Positions 34,821-43,780 are shown, counted from the stretch's first letter. The stretch is 64,000 bases of DNA from Dyella marensis (GCF_900112865.1 NZ_FONH01000004.1:267122-331121), one strand, 5' to 3'. Notes: generated by a model not told the origin, from the letters alone. Program-made: numbers and translations.

Positions 34821-35255
34821 ATGAAGCGCATCCTGTTCGCTCTGGCCCTGGCCTCGACGGCCGCCGCGGCGATCGCCGCCGACGCCCCTGGCCTGCCGGT
34901 CACCAAGTCCCCCGCCGGTGCCGAGGTCTACATCATCAGCCCGAAGGACGGTGCCACCGTCGGCCAGGAGTTCACCGTCAGCTTCGGCCTGAAGGGCATG
35001 GGCGTGGCCCCCGCCGGCGTAAAGAAGGAAGGCACCGGGCATCATCACCTGCTGATCGATGTGAAGGACCTGCCGGCTGCCGGTCAGGTGATTCCGAAGG
35101 ACGAGACCCATGTCCATTTCGGCAACGGCCAGACCGAGACCACGGTAAAGCTCAAGCCCGGCACGCATACGCTGCAGCTGGAACTGGGCGACGAGAACCA
35201 CATTCCGTTCGATCCGGCGGTGGTATCGAAGAAGATCACCGTGCATGTGAAGTGA
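34821..35255 (+). CDS. DUF4399 exported protein
   Basis: 144 residues: signal peptide (RILFALALASTAAAAIA), then the compact beta domain of DUF4399: YIISPKDGATVGQEFTVSFG, GHHHLLIDVKDLP, THVHFGNGQTE, HTLQLELGDENHIPFDP. The conserved His clusters (GTGHHHLL, ETHVHFG) suggest a metal or small-ligand site, but no activity is established for the family. AAGGAG precedes ATG 34821 by 8 bases. Single gene between the glycosyltransferase (divergent) and the hairpin repeat at 35273. Confidence 0.87.
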   Translation: MKRILFALALASTAAAAIAADAPGLPVTKSPAGAEVYIISPKDGATVGQEFTVSFGLKGMGVAPAGVKKEGTGHHHLLIDVKDLPAAGQVIPKDETHVHFGNGQTETTVKLKPGTHTLQLELGDENHIPFDPAVVSKKITVHVK

Positions 35256-35272
35256 CAAAGCGGCGGCCATGA

Positions 35273-35371
35273 CCGGCGTAGGTTGGGGTGAGCGCCAGCG
35301 AACCCCAACATCACCGCTCAAGGTCACGCGCACGTTGGGGTTCGCCTTCGGCTCACCCCAACCTACGCCGG
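35273..35371. repeat. Dispersed long-hairpin repeat, copy 2 (GTAGGTTGGGG family)
   Basis: Perfect outer 21-bp arms, CCGGCGTAGGTTGGGGTGAG plus C (35273-35293) and its complement at 35351-35371; the inner arms (GCGAACCCCAAC / GTTGGGGTTCGC) also pair, with a few mismatches between them. The element ends 2 bp from the stop of the minus-strand outer-membrane gene and 17 bp from the DUF4399 stop, again between convergent genes. Confidence 0.9.
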
Positions 35372-35373
35372 CT

Positions 35374-36144
35374 TCAATGTCCGAAATACATCGCCACGCC
35401 GACGCCGGCTTCCCAGATCGGCGCGTGGCCGCCCAGGCGATGGCGCAGCCAGCCGTCGAACTGCAGATTGGCCAACGGCTGCCAGGCCAGGCCGGTGCCG
35501 GCTTCGCTGCCGAAGCCTTGGTTCCCATCGTGCTGGGCCGAGGCTTCGACATAGGTGCCGAACTGCGGAGTGAACTGGTAGCCGACACTGGGCGCGAACT
35601 GCACGCTGTCCTTGCCGCCGCTGCGCTGCCACTGCGCGTAGTAGCCGAAGTTGAACTTGCCGCCGGTCTGCTGGGTGACATCCAGCCCCAGGGTGTAGGC
35701 GGGATGGTCGTTGCGGAAGGCGCGTGCGCCGTCGGTAAATTCCGCCGTGCCGAGCAGGCCCCATGACCATAGTTCCCCGCTGACGGGTACCCATTTCAGT
35801 CCCAGCGTGGTGTCGCCGCGGCCGTGCACCGAGGGCTGGCCGGACTGGTGCAGGCGGTTGTACGGCGTGCCGCCCAGCTGCAGTTCGGTGCCGCCGCCCA
35901 GGCCCAGGCGCAGCAGGCTGTCGTAGGTGGACAGGTCGCTGGTGACGCCGGCGTCGCGCTGGCGGCTCCAGTCGGGCAGGCCCTGTTCGTAGGCGAACTG
36001 GCCGGCATGCAGCGGATTGGTGGCGAAGCCCCAGCCGGGGCGGTCGAAGCCCGGGGCGTCGTCGGCCAGCGCCGCCACGGTGCCGCAGGCCAGGGAGGCC
36101 GCCAGCAGGGCGCGGTGCCACCGGCCGAATCGGCTAAAATCCAT
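35374..36144 (-). CDS. Outer-membrane beta-barrel protein (phenol MetA-pathway/transporter-like)
   Basis: 256 residues. Signal peptide ([15 protein letters not shown]), then alternating amphipathic strands with many aromatic/Gly ends: [52 protein letters not shown], and a C-terminal [13 protein letters not shown]. This resembles the putative MetA-pathway phenol-degradation/transporter barrel family (~250-300 residues), whose function is mostly unproven. ATG 36144 precedes the signal peptide directly. Only 28 bp separate its start from gltX on the other strand, so the two promoters must overlap or sit within each other's coding sequence. Confidence 0.72.
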   Translation of the reverse strand: MDFSRFGRWHRALLAASLACGTVAALADDAPGFDRPGWGFATNPLHAGQFAYEQGLPDWSRQRDAGVTSDLSTYDSLLRLGLGGGTELQLGGTPYNRLHQSGQPSVHGRGDTTLGLKWVPVSGELWSWGLLGTAEFTDGARAFRNDHPAYTLGLDVTQQTGGKFNFGYYAQWQRSGGKDSVQFAPSVGYQFTPQFGTYVEASAQHDGNQGFGSEAGTGLAWQPLANLQFDGWLRHRLGGHAPIWEAGVGVAMYFGH

Positions 36145-36172
36145 CGTTTCGCTCCATACCCAAGAAGATCCA

Positions 36173-37573
36173 ATGACCGTCCGCACCCGCTTCGCCCCCA
36201 GTCCCACCGGCTTCCTGCATATCGGCGGCGCCCGCACCGCGCTGTACTGCTGGCTGGAAGCGCGCCGCCGCGGCGGCCAGTTCGTGCTGCGCATCGAGGA
36301 TACCGACCGCGAGCGTTCCACGCAGGAGGCGGTGCAGGCGATCCTGGACGGCATGAGCTGGCTGGGCCTGGTTCACGACGAGGGGCCGGTCTACCAGACC
36401 CATCGCCTGGACCGCTACAAGCAGGTGGCCGACGAGCTGCTCAAGGCCGGCAAGGCCTACTACGCCTACGAGAGCAAGGAAGAGATCGAGGCCATGCGCG
36501 AGGCCGCCATGGCCCGCGGCGAGAAGCCGCGCTACAACGGCTACTACCGCGACCGCAACGAATCATTCCGGGAGGATCCCAACCGTGTGATCCGCTTCAA
36601 GAACCCGCTGGAAGGCTCGGTGGTGTTCGACGACAAGGTGAAGGGGCGCGTGGAGTGGGCCAATGCCGAGCTCGACGACCTGGTGATCTTCCGCTCCGAC
36701 GGCTGGCCGACCTACAACTTCGCCGTGGTGGTCGACGATATCGACATGGGCATCACCGAGGTGATCCGCGGCGACGACCACGTCAACAACACGCCGCGCC
36801 AGATCAACATCTACAAGGCGCTGGACAAGCCGGTGCCGGAGTTCGCGCACCTGCCGATGATCCTGGGCCCGGACGGCCAGAAGCTGAGCAAGCGCCATGG
36901 CGCGGTGAGCGTGATGCAGTACCGCGACGACGGTTTCCTGCCGCATGCGCTGCTCAATTATCTGGTGCGGCTGGGCTGGTCGCATGGCGACCAGGAGATT
37001 TTCTCGCCGCAGGAGATGATCGAGCTGTTCGACATCGGCGATGTCAACAAGGCGGCGTCGCGCTTCGACGTGACCAAGCTGTCCTGGCTCAACCAGCATT
37101 ACCTGAAGACCGACGAGCCGCAGGCGATCGCGCCGGAATTCGAGTACCAGCTGCAGCTGGCCGGTATCGACTACAGCAAGGGTCCTTTGCCTGCCGATGT
37201 GATCGTCGCGCTGCGCGACCGCGTGCAGACGCTGAAGGAAATGGCCGAGCGCGCGAAGATCTGGTACGGCCCGATCGTCGAGTGGGACGACAAGGCGGTG
37301 GCCAAGCATCTGCAGAACGACGGTGCCGTGGCGGTGCTCGAGGAGGCGAAGGCGCTGTTCGCGGCGTGCGAATGGACGCCGGAGGCGATCCACCAGGCGG
37401 TGGAGCAGATCGCCGCCAGGCTCGAGCTGGGCATGGGCAAGATCGCCCAGCCGCTGCGCGTGGCGATGACCGGCACGCAGGTGTCGCCGTCGATCGACCA
37501 CACCGTGTACCTGGCCGGCCGCGAGGAAGCGCTCAAGCGCATCGACGACGCCATCGCGCGCGCGCGCGGCTGA
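36173..37573 (+). CDS. gltX: Glutamyl-tRNA synthetase
   Basis: 466 residues, usual length. Class I catalytic motifs: the HIGH-like [19 protein letters not shown] at the N-terminus and [11 protein letters not shown] (KMSKS-like) near residue 240. The catalytic fold and the all-helical anticodon-binding C-terminus (ending [16 protein letters not shown]) are complete. ATG 36173 is set by the [12 protein letters not shown] opening; the ribosome site is weak (AAGAAG). It should charge tRNA-Glu, and tRNA-Gln too if the genome uses the amidotransferase route, which cannot be decided here. The small membrane gene follows after 15 bp. Confidence 0.97.
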   Translation: MTVRTRFAPSPTGFLHIGGARTALYCWLEARRRGGQFVLRIEDTDRERSTQEAVQAILDGMSWLGLVHDEGPVYQTHRLDRYKQVADELLKAGKAYYAYESKEEIEAMREAAMARGEKPRYNGYYRDRNESFREDPNRVIRFKNPLEGSVVFDDKVKGRVEWANAELDDLVIFRSDGWPTYNFAVVVDDIDMGITEVIRGDDHVNNTPRQINIYKALDKPVPEFAHLPMILGPDGQKLSKRHGAVSVMQYRDDGFLPHALLNYLVRLGWSHGDQEIFSPQEMIELFDIGDVNKAASRFDVTKLSWLNQHYLKTDEPQAIAPEFEYQLQLAGIDYSKGPLPADVIVALRDRVQTLKEMAERAKIWYGPIVEWDDKAVAKHLQNDGAVAVLEEAKALFAACEWTPEAIHQAVEQIAARLELGMGKIAQPLRVAMTGTQVSPSIDHTVYLAGREEALKRIDDAIARARG

Positions 37574-37588
37574 GGCGCGGCGCGCAGC

Positions 37589-37867
37589 ATGGACGAGCTG
37601 CTCGCCAGGGCCACCCAGGGCGTGGACATGGACGCGCCGGACGCGAGCTGGCACATCTTCTGGAACCTGATGGCGATGGTGCCGTGGGCGGCGCTGTTCT
37701 GGTGGTCGCTGGTCTTCGTCGCGGTAGGCGCGCTGCTGGGCTGGTGGCGCGGGCGCGTATGGGAAGGCGTGGTGTGGGCGGCGGTGCTGGGGCCGCTGGG
37801 CTGGGTGGCGATTCTGCTGCGTAGCCGGCGCCCGCTGCCGCCACCGTTGCCGCGCCGCCGGCCCTGA
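37589..37867 (+). CDS. Small two-helix membrane protein, unknown
   Basis: 92 residues: a short acidic N-terminus, two hydrophobic helices (NLMAMVPWAALFWWSLVFVA, then VVWAAVLGPLGWVAILL) and a basic Pro/Arg-rich tail (RSRRPLPPPLPRRRP). It starts 15 bp after gltX and is probably on the same transcript. No family recognised. The basic tail after the second helix predicts a cytoplasmic C-terminus. Confidence 0.68.
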   Translation: MDELLARATQGVDMDAPDASWHIFWNLMAMVPWAALFWWSLVFVAVGALLGWWRGRVWEGVVWAAVLGPLGWVAILLRSRRPLPPPLPRRRP

Positions 37868-37915
37868 ACGGGCTCTTACCCGAGCCGGTGTATCATCGCG
37901 CCCCGAGGTGAATCC

Positions 37916-38398
37916 ATGAGCCACTCCGCTACCGACAAGCCGCATGACCATCATCATCACGACGATGCCAAGGGCTTCGTGCGTGCGGTGGAACATGCCA
38001 GCGAGGAGCGCGGGCTGCGCCTGACGCCGCTGCGCAAGGAAGTGCTGGAACTGGTGGCCGCCGCCGGCAAGCCGGTGAAGGCCTACGACCTGCTCGACCA
38101 CCTGCGCGAGCGCCACGGCAACGCCGCGCCGCCGACGGTGTACCGCGCGCTCGACTTCCTGCTCGAGCACGGCTTCATCCACAAGCTGGAATCGATCAAC
38201 GCCTTCGTGTCCTGTCATCATCCGGCCGAGGCGCACCAGGTGCCGTTCCTGATCTGCGACGTCTGCTCCAGCGCGCAGGAAGTGTGCGACGAGCGCGTGG
38301 CCGAGCTGATCGAGGCGCAGGCCAAGGCCTTCGGTTTCCGCCCGCAGGCGCAGACGCTGGAAGTGCACGGCATCTGCAAGCACTGCCGCAAGGGCTGA
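37916..38398 (+). CDS. zur: Fur-family zinc uptake regulator Zur
   Basis: 160 residues. A His-rich N-terminus (HDHHHHDDAKG) is followed by the Fur winged helix (RGLRLTPLRKEVLELVAAAG, PTVYRALDFLLEHGFIHKLE) and a metal domain with two CxxC pairs for structural zinc (ICDVCSS, CKHCRKG) and the sensing HHPAEAHQ segment. The Fur HHDH motif is absent and the CDVC...CKHC pattern favours Zur. Neighbours support this: a ZnuD-like receptor, a MerC-like protein and a CDF zinc transporter, with a Zur-box-like palindrome at 40554. ATG 37916 follows CCGAGGTG. Confidence 0.92.
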   Translation: MSHSATDKPHDHHHHDDAKGFVRAVEHASEERGLRLTPLRKEVLELVAAAGKPVKAYDLLDHLRERHGNAAPPTVYRALDFLLEHGFIHKLESINAFVSCHHPAEAHQVPFLICDVCSSAQEVCDERVAELIEAQAKAFGFRPQAQTLEVHGICKHCRKG

Positions 38399-38417
38399 GC
38401 ACACTCGCCTGAAAGGC

Positions 38418-38446
38418 GGGGCGCGATGCGTTGCGCATCGCGCCCC
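38418..38446. terminator. Bidirectional hairpin between zur and the ZnuD-like gene
   Basis: Perfect 13-bp stem GGGGCGCGATGCG / CGCATCGCGCCCC with a TTG loop, followed by TTGGTTT on one side and preceded by GAAAGGC on the other. Lies between the convergent genes and should terminate both. Confidence 0.75.
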
Positions 38447-38502
38447 TTGGTTTCGGCCGCATCGGGGGGGAGGGAGCGGCGCGGCCGAGAACGCGGTGGT
38501 GC

Positions 38503-40503
38503 TTAGAAGAACGCGCGCACGCCGGCCGATACGCTGCGGCCGGGCAGCAGGACTTCGTCCTTGAACAGCGACGTGGCCAGGCGGCCCTTGCGATTGGTGA
38601 GGTTGCTGCCGTCGAGGAAGGCTTCCCACTGGCTGCGTTCGCCGTTGTGGAAGGTCCACGCGGCATGCGCGTTCACCAGGGTGTAGCCGGCGGTGCGTGT
38701 TTCGAAGGCGGCGGTGCGGTTCTGCGCGAAGTAGCGCACGGCGCCGACGCTGGCGCGCAGGTCGTCGCGGCTCCAGCTCAGCTGGCCGCCGAGGCGTCCG
38801 GCCGGAATGCGCGGCAGGTTGCCGCCGCCGTGTTCGAGCTCGGCGCGCACGGTGTCGCCGTAGGCGCGGAAATCCCAGGCGCCGCTGGCATTGCGCGCAA
38901 GATGGAAGGTGGCTTCGGCTTCGGCGCCGCGGAACTTGGCGTCGCGCTGCGACCAGGTGCGCACCGGCATGCCGTCTTCCACTGCGCCGGTATCGGCCAG
39001 GTAGATGAAGTCGTGGTAGCGGTTGGCGTAGACCGCGACTTTGCCTTCGACGAAATCGCCGTGGTAGTGCAGTGCCAGCTCGGCCTGGTTGGCGGTTTCC
39101 TTTTTCAGGTTGGCGTCGCCGATCTCGAAGGTGTTGGACGCGGCATGCGGACCGTGGGAGAACAGTTCTTCCTCGGCCGGCGCACGCTGGGCGCGGTCGA
39201 GGTTGAGGCTCAGGTGCCATTGCTGCGCGAAGCGCCACGAGGCGCCGGCGGAGAAGCTGGACGGTGAGAACTTCCGTCGCGGCTGATCGTCCGGCGTGAC
39301 GGTGTGGCGGTCGGTGCGCGCGCCCAGTTCCAGCTTCACCGGGCCGAACTGGCGCTGCTCGGTGAGGAACAGGCCCCAGGCCTTGGTCGAGGTCGGCGGC
39401 ACGAAGGTCTCTTCGCCGACGGCGGAGAAGTCGCGATGGATGTACTGCAGACCGAAGGCGCCTTCCCAGCCGGCCAGCGGCTCGTGGGTGAACAGCACAC
39501 GGCCTTCGTTGGCCTTGGTCTTGAAGGTGGTGCCGGCTTCCTCGCCTTCGTATTCCACGTGCTGATAGTCGTTGTGGCCGAAGCTCACTTCCGCCTTCGC
39601 AATGCCGGGCAGTGGTTTGTTGAAACCGCCCTTCATGTCGTAGCGGGTCTGTTCGAGCTTGATGTGCACGGGCGGCTCGCCTTCCTCGGCGTTGCCCGGT
39701 TCGGCGGGGCTGCCGTACTTGTCGAGATAGCGCGACACCGACAGGCCGAAGTAACCCCAGTCGCCCAGCAGCGAAGCGCCGGCCGCGCCGGAGGTGGTCT
39801 TCACCTGGCTGTTGGCCTGGGTGCCGCCGGGGATGTCGTAGCTGCCGTCGTCGCGGCGCATGCCGTCGACGTGCAGCGCGAACTGCCGGTTGCCGGCATC
39901 GGCGCGGAACAGGCCGGTCTTGCCTTCGGTGCCGCTGTCGTAGCGGCCCTCGGCGCGACCGCTGAAGCCGTTCTGCGGCGCCGCCATCGGGATGCGGCCG
40001 TCGACCACGTTGACCACGCCGCCGATGGCGCCGGAGCCGTAAAGCAGGGTCGACGGGCCTTTCAGCACTTCGATCTGGTCGGCCAGGAAGGGCTCGACCG
40101 AAGTGGCGTGATCCTGGCTGATGTTGGAGACATCCTGCGAACCCAGGCCGTTTTCCAGCACCGCGACGCGCGGGCCATCCATGCCGCGGATCACCGGGCG
40201 GCCGACCGCCTTGCCCAGGCCGGTGGTCTGCACGCCGGGGATCGCGGAGACTGTCTCGCCCAGCGTGCCGGCCTTGACCTCGTCCAGCGCCGAGCCGGCC
40301 AGCACGGCGACCGGGGCGACGATCTGGTCGGCCTGCTGGCCCAGCGGCACGGCATTGACGGTGATCGCGTCCAGATCCTTGGCTTTGGCCTTGTGGTTGT
40401 CCTTGTCCGGCGCAACATCGGACGCGGCATCGGCGGCCTGCAGCGGCAGGGCGGCGGCGCCCAGGCTGGCGGCCAGGGCGAGGGTGAGCATGGTCTTGCG
40501 CAT
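38503..40503 (-). CDS. TonB-dependent zinc receptor, ZnuD-like
   Basis: 666 residues: signal peptide (LTLALAASLGAAALPLQA), a short His/Lys linker, TonB-box-like DAITVNAVPL, plug (GETVSAIPGVQTTGLGKAVG; RPVIRGMDGPRVAVLENGLG; EVLKGPSTLLYGSGAIGGVV), and a barrel ending SVSAGVRAFF. The plug sequence matches ZnuD-type zinc/haem receptors, and His/Asp-rich loops (EELFSHGPHAASN; HYHGDF) are consistent with metal capture. Zur gene downstream and Zur box upstream strengthen the zinc assignment. ATG 40503 is chosen because the signal peptide starts there; AGGAG lies 11 bases upstream. Confidence 0.9.
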   Translation of the reverse strand: MRKTMLTLALAASLGAAALPLQAADAASDVAPDKDNHKAKAKDLDAITVNAVPLGQQADQIVAPVAVLAGSALDEVKAGTLGETVSAIPGVQTTGLGKAVGRPVIRGMDGPRVAVLENGLGSQDVSNISQDHATSVEPFLADQIEVLKGPSTLLYGSGAIGGVVNVVDGRIPMAAPQNGFSGRAEGRYDSGTEGKTGLFRADAGNRQFALHVDGMRRDDGSYDIPGGTQANSQVKTTSGAAGASLLGDWGYFGLSVSRYLDKYGSPAEPGNAEEGEPPVHIKLEQTRYDMKGGFNKPLPGIAKAEVSFGHNDYQHVEYEGEEAGTTFKTKANEGRVLFTHEPLAGWEGAFGLQYIHRDFSAVGEETFVPPTSTKAWGLFLTEQRQFGPVKLELGARTDRHTVTPDDQPRRKFSPSSFSAGASWRFAQQWHLSLNLDRAQRAPAEEELFSHGPHAASNTFEIGDANLKKETANQAELALHYHGDFVEGKVAVYANRYHDFIYLADTGAVEDGMPVRTWSQRDAKFRGAEAEATFHLARNASGAWDFRAYGDTVRAELEHGGGNLPRIPAGRLGGQLSWSRDDLRASVGAVRYFAQNRTAAFETRTAGYTLVNAHAAWTFHNGERSQWEAFLDGSNLTNRKGRLATSLFKDEVLLPGRSVSAGVRAFF

Positions 40504-40553
40504 GTGGGGTGCTGCTCCTGGTGTATTCGGATGCGGGGAGTGGATTCCTGCAG

Positions 40554-40568
40554 TGTTATAAAGTAACA
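40554..40568. promoter_or_regulatory. Zur box in the ZnuD-like / MerC-like divergent promoter
   Basis: TGTTATAAAGTAACA, a palindrome (TGTTA-N5-TAACA) matching the TGTTATAATATAACA-type Zur consensus at 13 of 15 positions. It is centred in the 124-bp divergent region, 51 bp from the receptor start and 60 bp from the MerC-like start, so one Zur dimer site could repress both. Consensus recalled from enteric and xanthomonad Zur work. Confidence 0.82.
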
Positions 40569-40627
40569 TCACTTCCTGTCGCCCAGGCAAGAAGTCACGT
40601 TTGGCGCATTTTTTTACGAGTCGACCG

Positions 40628-41050
40628 ATGGACCAGGAGAGCAAAACCCGTTGGTGGCGCATTGCCGATCGCATCGGTGCGACGGCTTCGTTCCTGTGCG
40701 CGATCCACTGCGCCGCGCTGCCGTTCGTGCTGGCGCTGCTGCCGCTGCTCGGCCTGGGCTTCCTCGCCGATCACCGCTTCGAGCGCGCCTTCGTGCTGTT
40801 CGCCTGCGTGCTGGCGCTGGTCAGCCTGCTCAGCGGCTATCGCCGCCATCGCCGCATGCTGCCGCTGCGCCTGGCTCTGCCGGGACTGGCGTTGCTGCTG
40901 TTGGGCGTGACGGTGGCCGAGGGTTATTCGATCGGCGTGCACAGCGCGCTGGTCACCTGCGGCGGCCTGCTCGTCGCGGCCGCGCATTTCATCAACCTGC
41001 GTGCGGATCGCGAGCAGGGCCACGTGCACAGCGTGGATTGCGCGCACTGA
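40628..41050 (+). CDS. MerC-domain membrane protein
   Basis: 140 residues, four hydrophobic helices. The MerC signature is present in helix 1 (IGATASFLCAIHCAALPFVL, with a Cys-x-x-x-Cys pair) and a second Cys in TCGGLL; the tail has VHSVDCAH with potential metal-binding His and Cys. MerC proteins carry mercuric ion in mer operons, but no other mer gene is here and the Zur box suggests a zinc-related role. ATG 40628 is preferred over TTG 40601; neither has a strong ribosome site. Confidence 0.78.
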   Translation: MDQESKTRWWRIADRIGATASFLCAIHCAALPFVLALLPLLGLGFLADHRFERAFVLFACVLALVSLLSGYRRHRRMLPLRLALPGLALLLLGVTVAEGYSIGVHSALVTCGGLLVAAAHFINLRADREQGHVHSVDCAH

Positions 41051-41099
41051 TGCGGCCTCGTGATTGTGTAACGGCGAGCGCGCTTCCTAGCATTCGCGC

Positions 41100-42083
41100 A
41101 TGAGTCATTCGCACGCCCATTCCCACCACGACGGTGATCGCCACGGTCATGCGCACGAGCATGGCGCGCACGATCACGCGCATGCCGGCGCCGGCATGAG
41201 CGGGCGCGAGCGCAAGCTCCTGGTCGCCTTCGTGCTCACCGCCTTGATGATGGTCGCCGAGGCGGTCGGCGGCCTGTGGTCCGGTTCGCTGGCGTTGCTG
41301 GCCGATGCCGGCCACATGTTGGTGGACGCGCTGGCGCTGCTGCTGGCGGTGCTCGGCGCATGGATGGCGCGCCGTCCCGCGGATGCGCGACGCAGCTATG
41401 GCTATGGGCGCGTGGAAGTGCTCGCGGGTTTTCTCAATGCGCTGACCCAGTTCGCGCTGGTGGCGTTCATCGCGTACGAGGCGATCGAACGCCTGTTCAC
41501 GCCGACGCCGATCCTGTCCGGCGTGATGTTCATCGTGGCGCTGGCCGGCCTGCTGGTGAACGTGGCGGTCCTGCGCACCCTGCATGGGCACGACCACGAC
41601 GACGTCAACGTGGCCGGCGCGGCATTGCATGTACTGGGCGACCTGCTCGGCTCCGTGGCGGCCGTGCTGGCGGCGCTGGCGGTGCGCTGGCTCGGCTGGC
41701 TGTGGGCCGATCCGGTGCTGTCGCTGCTGGTGTCGCTGCTGATCCTCAACAGTGCCTGGCGCCTGCTGCGCCGCTCCGCGCACATCCTGCTGGAAGGCGT
41801 GCCGGAAGGATTGGATACGGGCGAGATCGAGCTCGCCCTGCGCGAGGCGGATGCGTCGATCAGCGATGTGCATCATCTGCATGTCTGGCAGCTGGCCTCC
41901 GGCTCGCGCATGGCCACGGTGCATGCGCAACTGCGCGACGACAGCCATGGCGCCACCGCCATCGCCGCGATCAATCGCGTGCTCGGCGAACGCTTCGGCA
42001 TCCGGCACGTGACGGTGCAGATCGACTCCGGCCATTGCCCGGACCATGCCCAGGGTTGCGCTTCCGGTCGGCGCAGCGATTGA
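41100..42083 (+). CDS. CDF-family zinc/divalent cation exporter (ZitB/CzcD-like)
   Basis: 327 residues. N-terminal His-rich stretch (HSHAHSHHDGDRHGHAHEHG), six membrane helices, and the two HxxxD transport sites: LADAGHMLVDALAL in helix 2 and ALHVLGDLLGS in helix 5, which favours Zn/Cd. The cytoplasmic CTD (ISDVHHLHVWQLASGSRMAT) is present. It would export zinc in exchange for protons. It lies 49 bp after the MerC-like gene, so might be read from the same Zur-controlled promoter; a zinc exporter under Zur would be paradoxical, so a separate promoter is possible. Confidence 0.93.
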   Translation: MSHSHAHSHHDGDRHGHAHEHGAHDHAHAGAGMSGRERKLLVAFVLTALMMVAEAVGGLWSGSLALLADAGHMLVDALALLLAVLGAWMARRPADARRSYGYGRVEVLAGFLNALTQFALVAFIAYEAIERLFTPTPILSGVMFIVALAGLLVNVAVLRTLHGHDHDDVNVAGAALHVLGDLLGSVAAVLAALAVRWLGWLWADPVLSLLVSLLILNSAWRLLRRSAHILLEGVPEGLDTGEIELALREADASISDVHHLHVWQLASGSRMATVHAQLRDDSHGATAIAAINRVLGERFGIRHVTVQIDSGHCPDHAQGCASGRRSD

Positions 42084-42186
42084 ACACAAGGGCAGGCGCT
42101 TGCCGCCTATTGCGCTTTGGGCCGCCACTGATACGATGATCGGCCGTTCAACCTACGAATCACTCGTAAACCTTAAGGAGTTCCCC

Positions 42187-42351
42187 ATGGGCAAGGGCGA
42201 TCGCAAGACCCGTCGCGGCAAGACTTACCGTGGCAGCTATGGCAACACCCGCGTGCATGGCGCGCAGCCGGCCGTGGTGGGCGCCAAGGAAACCGTGACC
42301 AAGCCGGCCGCCGCCAAGAAGGCCGCGCCTGCCAAGAAGAAGTCGGCCTGA
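42187..42351 (+). CDS. 30S ribosomal protein bTHX
   Basis: 54 residues, too short to be picked by length alone. The start MGKGDRKTRRGKTYRGSYGN is the bTHX signature; the rest is a Lys/Ala-rich tail (AAKKAAPAKKKSA). bTHX sits in the 30S head, bound to 16S rRNA. AAGGAG (42175-42180) is 6 bases from the ATG. A strong terminator follows at 42428. Confidence 0.93.
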   Translation: MGKGDRKTRRGKTYRGSYGNTRVHGAQPAVVGAKETVTKPAAAKKAAPAKKKSA

Positions 42352-42427
42352 ACAAGTGAGTTGCGCGAACCGGCTCGAACGAAGCCGGTTTGAACAGCCA
42401 GCTTGAACGACACGCTTCGGTCAGAAC

Positions 42428-42455
42428 AAACCCCGCTTAGGCGGGGTTTTTCTTT
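42428..42455. terminator. Intrinsic terminator after bTHX
   Basis: AAACCCCGC - TTAG - GCGGGGTTT followed by TTCTTTT. Because the left arm begins with AAA and is preceded by AACA, it can work for both the bTHX transcript and the convergent gene at 42479. Confidence 0.9.
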
Positions 42456-42478
42456 TGAGGCGCGCCGCGCATGCCCGA

Positions 42479-43780
42479 TCATTGCCAGCGGGCGGCAAGG
42501 CGTCGCTGAGCGTCGTTCTCCTGCCAATCGGCTTGGTCCTGCGCGGAGGCCAGGCAGTTGCGCCATGTCGCGCCGGCTTGCTGCCACAGCGCTGACAGCG
42601 TGCGGAACCTGGTGCCGGCCAGCCACGCCCTGGCGCACAGGCGGCAGGCTCGTGCGTATTCCCCGTGGCGAACGAAGGCCTGCGTCATGCCTTCGATGGT
42701 CGCGACCGGCGGCAGCGGCTGGCGTTCGAGCTTGCGCGCCAGATCGAGGGCGACGCTGCCTTGCGGCCCCATGTCCGGCAGCGCCTCGTAAGCCAGCTGG
42801 ATGGCCAGGCGGCAATGCAGGCTCGCCGCCTGCCGGCGTGGATCGCAGCCGGCGATGAAGGCGTGGGTGAGAGCATGGGAGAAGGCTTGCTTCGCGGCCT
42901 CTGCGGGACCGGCGCGTCCATGTTCCAGGGCGACTTCGGCCACGGCCATGGCGAAACGCGCGCTCGGCGAGCGGGCGAACAAGGCGTCCAGCAGGCGTTG
43001 CGCTTCGGCGAGCGCCCGCAGGCGGGTATTGCCACGCTCAGTGTGTGCGCGCCGATGCAGCACACGGGCCAAGAGGTATTCGCCCTCGTCGGCCATGCCC
43101 GCGACGCTACGCAAGCGCCCAGCCGCTGCCGCCGCGTCGGCGAGCGGGGCCGCCGCATCGCCGGTTTGCTGCTGCGCTTCGTACAGCAGAACCTCGATCC
43201 ACACCCTGAGCACCGCACCGTCGCCGCGCTCGATCACCGATGCATGGCGCGCGGCCATGTCGCGCAGCGCGAACAGCCGCGAGGCGCCGCCCAGGCGCGC
43301 GGCCAGCGCCAGATCGAGTTCGATCAGCCGCGCCTGCCATCGAGGCTTGGTTTCCTCTGTTGCGCACGCTTCGCCGCATCGGGCATATCCGCAAGCAGTG
43401 CGATGCAGGGCATGCACCGCCGGCATGCCGACGTACGCCAGCCGTAACGCAAGCACCTGGGTCAGCAGCCAGCGGGCCGCATCGTCGTCGGACGCGCAGG
43501 CGTCGAGCAGGACCGATTCCCATGCCTCCAGCAGCGTGGCCGGGAAGATGGCGGTGTCCGCATGTTCGATGACGGGAAAGAGCTGCCTGGCTTCGATCAG
43601 CAGCGGCAGGTCCGGCGCAAGCCGGGCAGCCAGTGCCTCGAGGTGCGAGAGCAGCGAAGAACGATGATCCGAGGGCTGCGCCTGCTGTTCTGCGCTCCGC
43701 CCGACGATACGCGTGGCGTCATGACACGCATCGAGCGTCGCATCGGCACACTGCCTGTCCGGGTAACCGTTGGAATTCAC
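42479..43780 (-). CDS. Helical repeat protein, unknown function
   Basis: 433 residues from GTG 43780, chosen because a full GGAGG lies 7 bases upstream; the frame is open 9 more codons. No signal peptide or membrane helix. Nearly all helix-forming, with TPR-like pairs (VALEHGRAGPAEAAKQAFSH; CRLAIQLAYEALPDMG) and several Cys (RTACGYARCGEACATEE; ACRLCARAWLAG). No family recognised; a cytoplasmic scaffold or bacterial-transcriptional-activation-like domain is a guess. Stands alone between a terminator and the hutI operon, 110 bp after hutI. Confidence 0.75.
   Translation of the reverse strand: MNSNGYPDRQCADATLDACHDATRIVGRSAEQQAQPSDHRSSLLSHLEALAARLAPDLPLLIEARQLFPVIEHADTAIFPATLLEAWESVLLDACASDDDAARWLLTQVLALRLAYVGMPAVHALHRTACGYARCGEACATEETKPRWQARLIELDLALAARLGGASRLFALRDMAARHASVIERGDGAVLRVWIEVLLYEAQQQTGDAAAPLADAAAAAGRLRSVAGMADEGEYLLARVLHRRAHTERGNTRLRALAEAQRLLDALFARSPSARFAMAVAEVALEHGRAGPAEAAKQAFSHALTHAFIAGCDPRRQAASLHCRLAIQLAYEALPDMGPQGSVALDLARKLERQPLPPVATIEGMTQAFVRHGEYARACRLCARAWLAGTRFRTLSALWQQAGATWRNCLASAQDQADWQENDAQRRLAARWQ

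Noticed and set aside
38503-40503. Siderophore receptor
   Set aside because: The plug sequence, Zur neighbour and Zur box point to zinc; no Fur-box-like site was seen.
40628-41050. A mercury-resistance operon
   Set aside because: Only a MerC-domain protein is present; merR, merT, merP and merA are absent and the adjacent regulatory site is a Zur box.
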